This document shows, in pieces, positions 1-10,569 of a stretch of 64,000 nt of DNA. The notes below the pieces were generated by a model. It worked only from the letters and a program-made list of their open reading frames with translations. It made no database searches and was not told the DNA's origin. The translations under genes were made by a program, and so were the position numbers. How positions within the stretch are numbered: position 1 is the stretch's first letter; every line of letters begins with the position of its first letter. The stretch covers positions 7,861,105-7,925,104 of the forward strand of contig JAJEKV010000045.1 in the NCBI GenBank assembly GCA_021234155.1, read 5' to 3'. Origin of the DNA: Isoetes taiwanensis (taxonomy: Eukaryota > Streptophyta > Lycopodiopsida > Isoetales > Isoetaceae).

Positions 1-1049
1 AAAATAGAGGTAATATCTGATCTAGAATAGCAGATCTATGATTAAAGGAGATAAACTAGATAAGAATTTGTAAGAATAAGAAGATATTTCCTTTAATTGG
101 AAAGGAAAAGATATTGTTCTAATTTTAGAAAAGGCAGATAGTATTAAAAAAAAACTTTAAAACGTCATAACTCGGCGAGCAATTATCAGAATGGAGCGAT
201 CTTAAGGATTCTAGAAAGCCCTCGGAGTCTAGTTTCAGAATTGGATGACACCTCTCGTAACTCCTTACGGTTAGAGAGATATCGCAGAAAAGGTGGACAG
301 GGGTCAAATAAGACTGCACGTGGAAGATCCTTTGGTGGGTAGCCGGAGCCGGATCTTTGGAGTTTCTGTTGGTTTGGACTTATCTTTTCTTTTGTTTATA
401 GTTTGTCGAAAAGCTTACATGTTTTATTTTGTTATTGATTCTTTGTGTTTGCAAATATAATATAACATTAAAGAATGAACCTGTTTGAATGAACCCGCCC
501 CTTCGTCATTGCCAGAGGGCTGGAGTGGTTGAGCAACGTGCATACTAGGTGATTGGTATGTATCGTTGCCAAAGGCTGGGCGGTAAAGCAATGCGCATAC
601 CAGGTGATTGGTATGTGAACGTACATTTGTGTCGCGAACGGTGTACGTGAGAGCCCGGGCGAGGGATTGATCATCCCTGAATCACATTAAGTTATAAGAA
701 GATGTTCTATGCGTGACTAACATTTGTGTGCTTATTGTCTGTGTGACTAACGATTCGCCTCAAATTAAGGTAATGGTTTACCCACTTAGTCCTTCCCTGG
801 ACTAACCCCCACCACTTCTTTCTTATTTCTTACAGATTAATTTGGTAGCTACGTGACTGTCGAGGAGGGGAGCAGGAGTGATAGAAGAGATGATGTTATG
901 CGTAGATTCCTACGTCGTTTGAGTTGTAACCTGAGTTTATGGATTACAAATCCTTATTCCCAAATTTTATAAAGAAAGATATTTATTATCTGAGTTCCAT
1001 TATTCTATTTTGTTTGATTTCAAGTGTTTAACGCTCTAGGAGCGTTTCA
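1..1049 (+). repeat. Left LTR (5' end outside the window) of a plus-strand LTR retrotransposon
   Basis: Positions 1-1049 recur at about 1604-1770 plus 3543-4426, so this is one of two LTR copies. It ends in GCGTTTCA and is followed two bases later by a tRNA-Met type primer-binding site, which fixes the 3' edge and the plus orientation. Each LTR contains two copies of a short motif built around CATACYAGGTGATTGGTATG (near 542 and 596 here), whose ends can pair. Translated frames inside are short and not conserved between copies, so I call no gene. Confidence 0.8.
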
Positions 1050-1051
1050 TT

Positions 1052-1063
1052 TGGTATCAGAGC
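1052..1063 (+). other. Primer-binding site, tRNA-iMet type
   Basis: TGGTATCAGAGC, the usual primer site of plant LTR retrotransposons, lies two bases after the LTR end. It sets the element's orientation as plus. Confidence 0.8.
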
Positions 1064-1463
1064 CTAGGTTTCCGATTATTAACCATAGTTGGGTGTTCGG
1101 CCAAAGACAATGAGAAGTCAACAATATTGAAATTATGGGAAACCAAGAAGGAAGAAACTCCTTGGGAAAGTTATGCAGTCGAGACATCTAGTCGTGGCCA
1201 AGAACGGGGAAAGGGAGAGTTCAAAATTTAGTTTTCACATTCTAAACCTAGTACCTAATTGTGAAGTCCTCAAACATTAGTAGTCATCCAAATTAATCTT
1301 AAATGTTGTAGTGGTAAGTGTAGTCAACCCCGAAGGGTGTATGGAGTGGAACATAGTTTTAGATATGTCTTGTACCTTGGATATCTTGGTTCGTCTATAG
1401 AAATTAATGACTTTGCAGATTATCCCCATGAGGACATGGGTAAATTTTTAGTATGAGAGAAAA
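1064..1463 (+). mobile_element. Remnant interior (about 400 bp) between the two LTRs
   Basis: Only about 400 bases separate the PBS from the second LTR, so gag and pol are missing and the element is an internally deleted or TRIM-like derivative. A purine run (about 1455-1463) just before TGTAACACAC is a candidate polypurine tract. I see no convincing protein domain here. Confidence 0.55.
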
Positions 1464-4426
1464 TGTAACACACCTAGGGGGTTGATGGATAAGTAAATAA
1501 TTTTTACTCTTAACCTCAGGTCAGGAATGTTTAAAAGAATTGCAATGGTTGGAAAACAAATTGAATATGGGTGTCTATACTAAGATACGGTAGATATCTG
1601 AGGAAAATAGAGGTAATGTCTGATCTAGAATAGCAGATCTATGATTAGAGGAGATAAACTAGATAAGAATTTGTAAGAATAAGAAGATATTTCCTTTAAT
1701 TGGAAAGGAACAGATATTGTTCTAATTTAGAAAAATGAGATAGTATTAAAAAAGGCAAACAAACGTTTAAAATCGTTCTTTGGGCACTATAAATGCTTTT
1801 GGGTGCTATCCCTTTCCAGTTCTTTGGGCACATAAGTTGATTTTCTCTAACGTCTTTATAAATGTTTCCTTTGTTTTCCATCCCTTTCCTCCCCTTCTGT
1901 TCCACATTCCCAGAAACTTTTTTCCCTTCCCTTTGCTCCTTTCTCCACCTTTTTCTTCTCTTTCTTTGCCCCCCTTCCCCTTTCTCTTTTTTATGCCTTC
2001 TTTTTTCCCCACCTTTTTCCATGTCTTCCTTTTTCTCAACCTTTTTACTCTTCGCCTTTTGCCTATTTTTTTCTCTTTTCCTCCTTTTCCTCTTTTCCTT
2101 TTTTTTTTTTGTCATTTTCTTTTTTCCTCCTTTTCCCCTTTTCCCTTCCTTTTTTTTTTTCTTTTCTCCCTCCAGATTTTCCATGCCCTTTTTTCCTTCC
2201 CTTTTCCATCTCCTCCACCCCACTTTCCCTCTTTCCCCATGTTCCCATTTTCTCTTCCCCTTTTCCATTTCCTCATTTCCTTTTTTTCCATGCCTCTCTC
2301 TCTTTCCCCTTTTTTCTCCTTTTTTTCTTTTCTCCCTTTTCCCATGCCTTTTCCCACCCTTTTCTTCTCTATTTTTCCGTGCTTCCTTTTCCTCCTTTTT
2401 CCCCTTTCCCTCTTCCCTGCAATTTTCCCTTTTTTCAACCCTTCTTTTTCTTTTTCTTTTCCTTCCTCATGTCCTTTTTCCCTTTCCCCTCCATCACTCC
2501 CCTGCTTCTCTTTCCCTTTTTCCCGTTTCCCTTTTCTTGATGGATTTTTTCTTCCGTTTTCCTCCTTTGCCCGATCCTTTCACCGGGCACTTTATCCCTT
2601 CCTTTCCTTTTCCTTTTCCCTTTTCCATGCCTTTTGCACATTTATTTTATTCTCTTATTTTCCTATACCCATTTTCCTCTTTTTCCCCACCCTTTCTCTT
2701 GCCCCTTTTCTTTTTCCCTTTTTTCCTTTTCCCTTTCTTCACCATTTTCCTCTTCCCTTTTCTCATGCCCTTTCCCCTTCCCTTTTCTCGTTTCCCTCTT
2801 TTCTTTTCCTTGGACCTTTACCTAGGTTCCTTTCCCCTTTTCCCTTTCCTTTTCTTTCTTCTCACTTTCCATTTTCTATGCCCCTTTTCTTTTCCCTCTC
2901 CCATCCTTTTCTTGTTCCCCCTTGTCCCTTCCCTTTTCCTCATTTTTCCAACCTTTCATCTTCCCCTTTTCTTGATATGTTTTCCTTCCCTCTCTCTTTT
3001 TTTTCCCTTTTCTATGCCATTTGTCCCTTCTTTTTCCTCTTTCCTCAACGCGTTTTTCCCCCCTTTTCCCATGCTCCTTCCTTTTCCCATGCCTTTTTTC
3101 TCCTCCCCTTTTCCATGCTTTTTTTCTCCTTCATTTCTCATTTTTTCAACCTTTTCCTCTTTCCTTTTTTTTTTTTCATGCACCCTTCCATTTACCTTTT
3201 CCCTTTATCTCTTCCTCCTTCCCTGCCTTTTCCGGAGTTCCCTTTCCCTTTTTTCGTTTTTCACGCCTTTTTCTCTTCTCTTATCCCCACCCTTTTCCTT
3301 TTACCCTTTTCCCTTTTCCCTATGCCTTTTTGCCCTTCGCATTCTCTCTTTCCACTTTCCACTTTCCTTTTCCTTTTCCCCCTTTTCATTTACCCTTTCC
3401 CCTTAAGAGATCGAAGCATGACCAATCACAGTGTTGGTAAGTCGTGCAATAAATCTAGGCCTTCGGATGCATCCAGATGATCTCGGCCATTCAAATTAGG
3501 GCTCGATGCACTACACAATTACGGTATAACATTATAATATAAAACTCGGCGAGCAATTATCAGAGTGGGGCGATCTTAAGCATTCTAGAAAGCCCTCAGA
3601 GTCTAGTTTCAGAATTGGATGACACCTCTTGTAACTCCTTACGGTTAGAGAGATATCGCAGAAAAGGTGGACAGGGGTCAAATAAGACTGCACGTGGAAG
3701 ATTCTTTGGTGGGTAGCCGGAGCCGGATCTTTGGAGTTTCTGTTGGTTTGGAGTTATCTTTTCTTTTGTTTAGTAGTTTGTCGAAAAGCTTACATGTTTT
3801 ATTTTGTTATTGATTCTTTGTGTTTGCAAATGTAATATAACATTAAAGAATGAACCTGTTTGAATGAACCCGCCCCTTCGTCATTGCCGGAGTGCTGGAG
3901 CGGTTGAGCAACGTGCATACCAGGTGATTGGTATGTGTCGTTGCCAAAGGCTGGGCGGTAAAGCAACGCGCATACTAAGTGATTGGTATGTGAACGTACA
4001 TTTGTGTCGCTGGTCCGTAACGCGGAGAGCCGAGGCGAGGATTGATCATCCCTGAATCACAGTAGGTTATAAGAAGATGTTCTATGCGTGACTAACATTT
4101 GTGTGCTTATTGTCTGTGTGACTAACGATTTGCCTCAAATTAAGGTAATGGTTTACCCACTTAGTCCTTCCCTGGACTAACCCCCACCACTTCTTTCTTA
4201 TTTCTTACAGATTAATTTGGTAGCTACGTGACTGTCGAGCGAGGGGAGCATGAGTGATAGAAGAGATGTTGTTATGCGTAGATTCCTACGTCGTTTGAGT
4301 TGTAACCTGAAGTTTATGGATTACAAATTCTTATTCCCAAATTTTATAAAGAAAGATATTTATTATCTGAGTTCCATTATTCTCTTTTGTTTGATTTCAA
4401 GTGTTTAACGCTCTAGGAGCGTTTCA
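1464..4426 (+). repeat. Right LTR, split by a 1.7-kb pyrimidine-tract insertion
   Basis: It starts with TGTAACAC, a typical Ty3/gypsy LTR start, and ends with the same GCGTTTCA as the left LTR. Positions 1604-1770 match 1-165 and 3543-4426 match 169-1049. The intervening ~1.77 kb is absent from the left copy, so it is an insertion or a local expansion. No PBS follows the 3' end, which agrees with this being the downstream LTR. Confidence 0.7.
1850..3405 (+). repeat. Polypyrimidine (C/T) tract, about 1.55 kb
   Basis: The plus strand is almost purely C and T for about 1.5 kb, broken mainly by recurrent ATG/ATGCC islands in a loose motif of the form CCCTTTTCCATGCC. This reads as a degenerate simple-sequence or minisatellite array. 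The long open frames it creates (F/S/P/L on plus, K/E/R/G on minus) follow from the lack of stop codons in such sequence and are not credible genes. The flanks at 1776-1850 include a duplicated TTCTTTGGGCAC. Confidence 0.9.
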
Positions 4427-4836
4427 AAATCCCTCATTGTATAAATCTAATTTTCAGTTCTGTTAAGTGTTCCGGCAGGATGCCCTTTTTGAAACCGTAT
4501 CTATATCTTAATAACAAGTACTTTTTTTTGCAATGTTCTCGTCATAACTATCTAGAATGATATGCTTATCTCGATTTGTTTGTATCTTAGACAGTGCCCG
4601 TCCCCCTCCATGGGCAACACCACTGCCACCGGGCCGTCTCACGCCGGCCTGAACAGGAACTCACCATTATGAAGCATTAGCTTACTGAGCTTCAGGCATA
4701 TCTATTGCAAACCAATCCACCCCAGATACCATAGGAGTACGGGCCTGAGGTTCCTGTTCTACCGAACCAATAGCCACCGCCACCTGCACCTACGCCAGTA
4801 ACCACGAACTGATCTAAAAGAGCACGCCGAAGTTCA
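4427..4836 (+). other. Non-coding stretch before the gypsy gag
   Basis: Possible leader or degraded 5' gag of the following gypsy copy. Pro/Gln-rich reading near 4700-4800 would suit a gag N-terminus, but no frame stays open. No LTR or PBS belonging to this copy is visible, so its 5' end appears lost. Confidence 0.4.
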
Positions 4837-6995
4837 TCCTCGGATGCCACCTCTGAGTCTTCTGACTCATCGGATTCCTCTGAGAATGAAGCCGACCATG
4901 CAAAAGCCAGAAAGAAGGATTACCAGAAAACAGTGGACTCTGCCATCACTAGCATTTGGAAGAACCGTAAGTTGGCGCAGTTCTCAGGAAAAACCAGGTC
5001 CGGGGTTGATGCCATGGTGGAAGGGATATGCCCGCTCTCACAGGCTAACAAGAGGAAGGTGCTGTTACAAGGTTTTTGCTAAAGCTTTGAAGTCTCATTA
5101 TGTGCCCAGGGCTCATCGCTGTCAACAGATTCAAACCTTTTATCGTCTGGAATAGTAAAAAAAACCATTCAGTCATATACGGATGAATTCATGAGGTCAC
5201 GCTTATATGTCCCAGGGATAAATGAGCGCAGAGCAGTTGAAGGGTACATTGAGGGGATATCCCCTACTTTGAGGAAAATGGTTCGAGCAATAGACCCTAA
5301 AATAGTCGCAGAAGCAGAGGCTAAAGCTCTTAGCCTAGAAGAGGACGCTTCTAAGTACCAGCCATCGCGACCCTCTTCTTTCGGTCAGAACAAGAGGTAT
5401 GCACCTTACAGAGGGCGCCCGCCTAGTCCGAGGCCTCCCGCCTCCTCCAGATATCAAAAGTCAGAGAAGAAGGTTTCCTTCACGGTGCTAGAAAAATCTA
5501 CCAGCACCGCGGGAGCTTTCAAAGATATCCTCCAAGCCATTCCCAAGGAGGCTCGTGAAGCGATTAACGTAGGGGCGGGCTTGCTATTAGTGTTTACGCG
5601 CCGGGACCGTGCAGCGGGGAATGCCCTATATTACACAAATGGTGTGAACGCCCTTGCTTCTTCGATATGGATTGGGAAGGCGTGGGGGGACCCAAACCAT
5701 TCCGGACAATCTTTGCCGGCGATGGCAGCTTTGACTATATAACAGGTGAGTCTCATATCTATGATGCCATTGAGACGAGTCAAGCCAACCATCAGCCTTC
5801 TGTCCACGGTTGGCCAAGTAGATTGTAAACCTTTCATTATCCTCATGAACACTGGCAGCACGAATAATTTTGCATCTCCTAGAATGGCAGAGGTCTTGCA
5901 GCTTACTCCCTTAAAGTCCAAGCCACGTCCAGTTACACTGGCTAGTGGGGCTATACACCACACACGTGGTCGAAGCATCAATTTGAATATTCAGCTGTCA
6001 GAAGCACCTGTTGCTCTAGGAGCGGAGATAATGGATATTGGTCGCTATGATCTCATTATGGGGATGGAGTTCTTGGTTGCTGCCAAGGCCAATATTGATT
6101 GTGAGAAGCGAGAAGTTACCTTTAATGCAACCAATAGAGCACGAGTGACCATAGCAGGTAAGCCGGTTATTCCCATTATGCAATGTATCTCATTACGTCG
6201 ATTGCATAGGGCTATCAAGAAGTCTCAGATTATTGGTATGATCCGACTTGCTTCAATAGAAGCCAAGTCCAAACAAGATGAAGTTCTTGATATCTTGCCT
6301 CCGGCAATAGCAGTTGTTCTTCGGGAATACCATGACCTTTTCCGGGAAGAAATTCATCGGTTGCCACCCTTTAGAGGTGTGGAATGCGAGATTGCCTTAG
6401 AACCAGGCACCAAGCCTACTAGTAAGGCCCCATATCGAATGAGTATTCCTGAACTAACAGAGCTTAAGAAGCAGTTGCAAGAGCTCCTCAAATTAGGTTT
6501 CATTCGACCTAGCGTCTCACCTTTTGGGGCCCCGATACTCTTCATCAAGAAAAAGGATGGCACCTTGAGAATGTGCATCGATTACCGCCAACTGAACAAG
6601 CATACTATTAAGAATAGGTATGCTTTGCCGCGGGCCGACGATCTAATGGATCAGTTGCAAGGGGCTAAGTACTTTACAAAAATTGACCTTCGATCGTGAT
6701 ATCAACAGATACGAATCAACATCCACAAGTCCGCTTTCCGGACGCGCTATGGCCATTATGAGTTCACTGTAATGCCATTTGGCTTGACTAATGCCCAGGC
6801 CACCTTCATGAGACTGATGAATGATGTCTTCCATGAATATCTTGATGATTTTGTCATCATATTCTTTGATGATATCCTCATATACAGTAAGACCTTAGAG
6901 GACGGCATCTTTGCTTGGCTTTACAGAAACTGAGGCGAAGTTCTCTAAGTGTCGGTTTGCAACCATTAAGGTTGACTACCTGGGACCAGGGATAG
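4837..6995 (+). pseudogene. Ty3/gypsy gag-protease-RT polyprotein, broken and truncated
   Basis: A Ser/acid-rich gag N-terminus is followed by a capsid part (read around 5160-5290: DEFMRSRLYVPGINERRAVE). A zinc-knuckle relic lies at about 5582-5628 (CYxCLRAGTVQRGMP, with the His and last Cys lost and an internal stop). The retropepsin at 5746-6200 has NTGS where the catalytic DTG/S should be. The RT at about 6300-6990 shows [17 protein letters not shown], then KIDLRS followed by a TGA at 6697-6699, MPFGLTNA, and [11 protein letters not shown], so the catalytic DD survives. The RT ends near KFSKC...VDYLG, where homology stops abruptly; RNase H and integrase are missing. Several frameshifts and stops make it non-functional. 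Confidence 0.85.
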
Positions 6996-6999
6996 GTTC

Positions 7000-7430
7000 A
7001 ATACATCAATACAACGTTTTATACGTAATACATATTATTCGTATGATATGACACAAATTTGTCGTATAATACGTAAAAAATATGGCAAAAAACAATTCGG
7101 TGATGAAAGATTTTGCGGCAGCGACGCGAAAAGAACTAAAGGGCGTCGTGAAAGTTTTTTTCACGTCACGGAAAGCGATAAAAATGGCGAGCTGAAAAAA
7201 AATTTGCTGCGACGACTTTACTTTATCGCATTTGGCGTACCTAAACAATGAAAACCACATCTTGCGAAAAAAAATGCATGCAATTTGAAATTTGAATTTT
7301 ATACATAAAAACCTTCTAAACCGCGTACGCGAAACTTTTTTCGCATACACGAAACAATATAAAGCGCATAGCCAAAAAAAAAAAATTTACACGAATTTTA
7401 AATTTGAAAACCGCGTAGCTTGAAGAGCTG
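7000..7430. other. AT-rich block with many CpGs and internal repeats, unidentified
   Basis: Composition changes sharply where the gypsy RT ends: A/T-rich sequence with many CG dinucleotides, several ATACGTA/CGTATAATACG-like palindromic words, and an imperfect direct repeat (AATTTGAAATTTGAA ... AAACCGCGTA near 7280-7330 and 7390-7425). Short basic open frames exist on both strands but match nothing I recognise. It may be a separate small mobile element or an LTR fragment. Confidence 0.4.
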
Positions 7431-7940
7431 CCCTTGATGCACAATACCCTATGCATGGAGGAAGCTCTGCCAGGGATAGTCCTATTTTTGTGTGGAACTT
7501 TCGCATGATTTTCTGGTGGAATGGAGTAGCATCCATTGTAGATTGTACATCAAGTTGTTTCTAGAAGACCGAGAATATTGAGTTGAGGGTTATGGGTGCA
7601 TTTATAGGCGAAGCTCTAGCGTTTGCCCATATCAGAGAGCGGTATGTTCGATTACTAGTGCCTGGCCAACCGTTGCATGAGTTGTTGAATACGGCGTCAG
7701 TGGGTTTGTTGGGGTCATACCTCCAAGAGGTTATGGATGCACGGACTCAGTTGTGTCTTCTGGGACGGCATTGAACTGTCCTACACAATTGTACAGCATA
7801 CCAGCAGACTTATTACTGCTAAGGTTTTTCCCTCGAAAACCCTTCGGGGCCGAGGTTTTTTAATCATGTCAGTAATACGTTTGCTGCTCTCTTTTTTGTT
7901 TGGGTCCCATAGGCCAGTCGGTCTCCGTGGACGCTAAAAA
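7431..7940 (+). mobile_element. Probable non-LTR retroelement 3' end
   Basis: The segment runs directly into a long (TTCTA)n tail, the arrangement of a LINE or SINE 3' end. A 63-codon open stretch (7583-7774) contains HIRERYVRLLVPGQPLHELL, not recognised. The last ~60 bases (GGGTCCCATAGGCC ... CGTGGACGC) resemble the 3' tail region at about 48805-48870 on the minus strand, so they may be related families. Confidence 0.4.
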
Positions 7941-8019
7941 TCTATTCTATTCTATTCTATTCTATTCTATTCTATTCTATTCTATTCTATTCTATTCTAT
8001 TCTATTCTATTCTATTCTA
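7941..8019 (+). repeat. (TTCTA)n pentanucleotide microsatellite
   Basis: About 15 uninterrupted pentamers. A shorter run of the same pentamer occurs at about 47470-47490, which supports a retroelement tail origin. Confidence 0.95.
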
Positions 8020-8109
8020 ATTTTCAAATTTTTAGGGTCTAGCAAAAACTATCATTGGAGGTTTAACTAGGTGTTTCTCTGGTAGTTTGAGGTAGTTTAG
8101 AATATGACT

Positions 8110-8175
8110 ACTCACACAGTGCAGGAGAGGCCCGAGCTAAATTTTAACTAAGATCTTTGGGCGCACTCTGTGAGT
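8110..8175. repeat. 66-bp palindrome, copy 1
   Basis: An imperfect palindrome: outer arms ACTCACACAGTGC / GCGCACTCTGTGAGT, inner arms AGCTAAA / TTTAACT. It is the first of five copies in 8.1-10.4 kb. Confidence 0.85.
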
Positions 8176-8306
8176 GTTGGACACTTGTTCAGGTTCTATA
8201 TAACTCTAGATATGAAGACGGAATCTTGCTTATCTCAAGGATTAACCCAGGATATGCCTTCATTTTCTTGTTTTTGACTTGTTTTCAGGTAGATCTATGG
8301 CCGAAT

Positions 8307-8372
8307 ACTCACAAAGTGCGCGAGAGGGCCGAGCTAAATTTTAGCTAAGGTCTCTGGATGCGCTCTGTGAAT
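8307..8372. repeat. 66-bp palindrome, copy 2
   Basis: Same palindrome, 197 bp after copy 1. Outer arms ACTCACAAAGTGCGC / GCGCTCTGTGAAT, inner arms AGCTAAATTTTAGCT. Flanking bases around AAGACGGAATCTTGCT and GGGCAAAATCTTGCT are shared between spacers, giving a ~200-bp tandem unit. Confidence 0.85.
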
Positions 8373-8511
8373 GTTGGACTCTTGTTTGGGTCATAGATGG
8401 CTCTAGAAATTTGATATGAGGGCAAAATCTTGCTCATCTTGAGGACTTAAGCCAGAATATGCCCTTAGTTCCTAGGTTTGGGTTCATCTAGATATAGATC
8501 CATGCTCAAAC

Positions 8512-8577
8512 ACTCATAGAGTGCACGAGAGCCCTAAGCTAAAATTTAGCTAAGGTCTCTAGGCGCACTCTGTGAGT
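8512..8577. repeat. 66-bp palindrome, copy 3
   Basis: Same palindrome, 205 bp after copy 2. Outer arms ACTCATAGAGTGCAC / GCGCACTCTGTGAGT with AGCTAAAATTTAGCT at the centre. Confidence 0.85.
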
Positions 8578-8721
8578 GTTGGAGGCCTGTTTTGTCACTT
8601 TATATGCAAATTAACTAAAACGAATTACACATGCTATTATTATGACTGCATCAAGACATTATTATAGCTGACCGCTTGAATTAAACAACTTTTATGTTAC
8701 AAAATATTTTATTTACATGAT

Positions 8722-9855
8722 TTAGCAGTCCTCCTTCTTGATAAACCTGGCCAACTTCATGTCTCTAGGTATGCATGTAACTCTTTTAGCATGAAGACTA
8801 CATACTAGAGAATCTTCAAAATGCTAGACCAGCTTCTGCTCTGCTGCTTCCTGTAGTGCGAGCAACATGTCGTCTGTTACTCGCTTCTCCTTATCGAACT
8901 CCTGCAAGATCTCGCGGGTCAATCTTGCAAAGGCGGCTCATGGTATCAGAAGTCCATAGCTCCTCTAGAAGTGCCAAAATCTTTCGGGCAGCTTTCGCGA
9001 AGAATGAGTCTTTGCTCCTCTTCATGGGCTTCTTTGGTGATGCTGGTCTTTTTGGAGGTGGCTTCAGAATGTTTCCATTGTGGGCCTTCCTCCTCCCACA
9101 TACCGAACTTTGTGCGCTTCATAATATTTGGCATAAGCTTCCTAAATCTTCATGCACTCCTTGTACTCCGCCATCTTCTTCTTGTACTAACGCTCATGCG
9201 TGAGTGCATAGGACTCCCATGCCAACTTGTTTGGCTTCTTGGGGTTTGCAGTTGATTTTGGCCAGGCTGGGTAAGGTGATGCCGCTACTTCTTGATCATC
9301 TGGATTGGAGGGTCCCGTTTCATCCGTGCGGCAGGGTATCCTCCACGCATCGCGTTCTGAATCAGTGTCCGAAGATGAAAATGCGGGTCTATCGGGCTCT
9401 CTCCGTGATCTTCAACCCCTTGCTGGGTGTCTTCTTTGTCTTCCTTGCAGGCTTCTTCGTCGGGAGTGGATCCTTGCCCTTCTCGATCCTTTGCCTTTTG
9501 AGTTCCTCCTCCTCTGCTAATCTTCTTTTCTTTGCTTTCTCTTTCTCTTGCTAATCCTTCTTTGGCGACGAGCCTCCTTCTTTGCAGTTTGTGGGTCTTG
9601 CTCCTCGTCATCCTGGGTGCTAGGATCATGCTGCTGGACTTGTTGGTCCTGATCCTCTTATTGTTGCTCCTGATCTTCTTGTTCTCGCTCTTGCTCCTAG
9701 TGCTCCGGGTTTTGTTGCTCTCGATGTGGATTTTGTGCTTTTTATGTTCTGGCATGTTCTTGGACCTCCCTTGCCTTTTGCTCGGCAGCGAGGACTTGGA
9801 CGCTGATTGAGCCATCTTCCATAACCACCCTGACACTTTGTTTGTTGCTGGCCAT
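8722..9855 (-). pseudogene. Histone H3-fold protein gene, decayed by point nonsense mutations
   Basis: One 377-codon frame runs from ATG (9855-9853, MASNKQSVRVVMEDGS) to TAA (8722-8724) with no clear frameshift but 12 internal stops; each could come from CAA, CAG or CGA by a single C-to-T change. The N-terminal ~150 residues are Gln/Glu-rich then Lys/Arg-rich; a charged helical part follows (KKPNKLAWESYALTHER). The last ~90 residues align without gaps to the histone H3 fold: RSYGLLIP and AAFARLTREILQEF match H3 [22 protein letters not shown] positions, then LLALQEAAEQKLV and HFEDSLVCSLHAKRVTCIPR match [32 protein letters not shown]. Loop 1 has canonical H3 length rather than the longer CENH3 loop. 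It sits inside an LTR-element interior and is flanked by palindromes. Homology to H3 is strong by eye; function is unknown. Confidence 0.8.
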
Positions 9856-9958
9856 GTTTTGAAATTGTCGAATCGTCTCGCTGGCACCTAAAAATTGCCA
9901 TGTTGGTCGGAGCTCAGCAATTAGAGAGGTATGGTAAGAACGAGGAACCATAGGGGTC

Positions 9959-9966
9959 TATTTATA
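9959..9966 (-). promoter_or_regulatory. TATA box of the H3-like gene
   Basis: On the minus strand CCTATAAATAGACC lies about 104 bases upstream of the ATG, a normal plant TATA-to-ATG distance. It suggests the gene had its own Pol II promoter, separate from the LTR. Confidence 0.55.
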
Positions 9967-10079
9967 GGTTTGGGAGTTTTAGGGTTTCCACCTGTAATTT
10001 CATGTTATCTAAATATTTAGAACATTAGTATTTGCTGGCTTGAAATATTTGATTCCTTAAGGCAAAATTTACTCCCACT

Positions 10080-10145
10080 ACTCACACAGTGCGCGAGAGG
10101 CCCAAGCTAAAACTTAGCTAAGAGATGTAGGCGCACTCTGTGAGT
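10080..10145. repeat. 66-bp palindrome, copy 4
   Basis: ACTCACACAGTGCGC / GCGCACTCTGTGAGT outer arms (14 of 15 pairs), AGCTAAAACTTAGCT centre. It lies upstream of the H3-like gene, between its TATA box and the element's PBS. Confidence 0.85.
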
Positions 10146-10290
10146 AGTCACTCTTTCTTAACTAAAATCTAGTTTTTCTAGACACAGTCTTAGGGGTCTG
10201 ACAGGTTTTCCTAGCTTAAATTTTGATTCTAAATCACCTTACGCTATCAGACTCTAATTATGTATTTTTCTTGGTAAACTATGGTTAAAT

Positions 10291-10352
10291 ACTCACACGG
10301 TGCGAGAGAGCCTCGAGCTAAATTTTAGCTAAGAGCTGCAGGCGCGACTCTA
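10291..10352. repeat. 66-bp palindrome, copy 5 (right arm damaged)
   Basis: ACTCACACGGTGCG left arm and AGCTAAATTTTAGCT centre are kept; the right outer arm is altered (GGCGCGACTCTAAT). It starts 211 bp after copy 4. Confidence 0.8.
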
Positions 10353-10556
10353 ATGGCCAAATTTTTTAAGTTTTATTAAGGTTTTCAATTATACTTTTGC
10401 TAACTATCACTAGCTTAGCTTATTTTTCTAAGATGAGAATTTTTTTTCCAATTTTTGAGGTTTACACTTATATTGTTATCTCCAAGATGGAAGGTCTAAC
10501 TGTTAGTACTAACTGGGAAGATGGCCAATGTTTGATCTTGGTCCTTTAAGATCATA
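10353..10556 (-). other. Leader of the minus-strand LTR element
   Basis: AT-rich untranslated stretch between the PBS and the palindromes; no open frame or domain seen. Confidence 0.5.
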
Positions 10557-10568
10557 GCTCTGATACCA
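10557..10568 (-). other. Primer-binding site, tRNA-iMet type (minus strand)
   Basis: The reverse complement reads TGGTATCAGAGC and sits one base from an LTR end (CGTGACA). It shows that the LTR at 10570-31079 is the 5' LTR of a minus-strand element whose interior extends towards lower coordinates. Confidence 0.8.
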
Positions 10569-10569
10569 T

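Noticed and set aside
1780-3480. 566- and 514-codon plus-strand and Lys/Glu-rich minus-strand open frames
   Set aside because: They are by-products of the pyrimidine tract: C/T-only codons cannot form stops. All overlapping frames are open and none has domain-like composition.
9100-9290. HMG-box domain upstream of the H3-like fold (KKPNKLAWESYALTHER...)
   Set aside because: Only the third-helix spacing is suggestive; the N-terminal HMG signature is absent, so I left it as a charged helical region.
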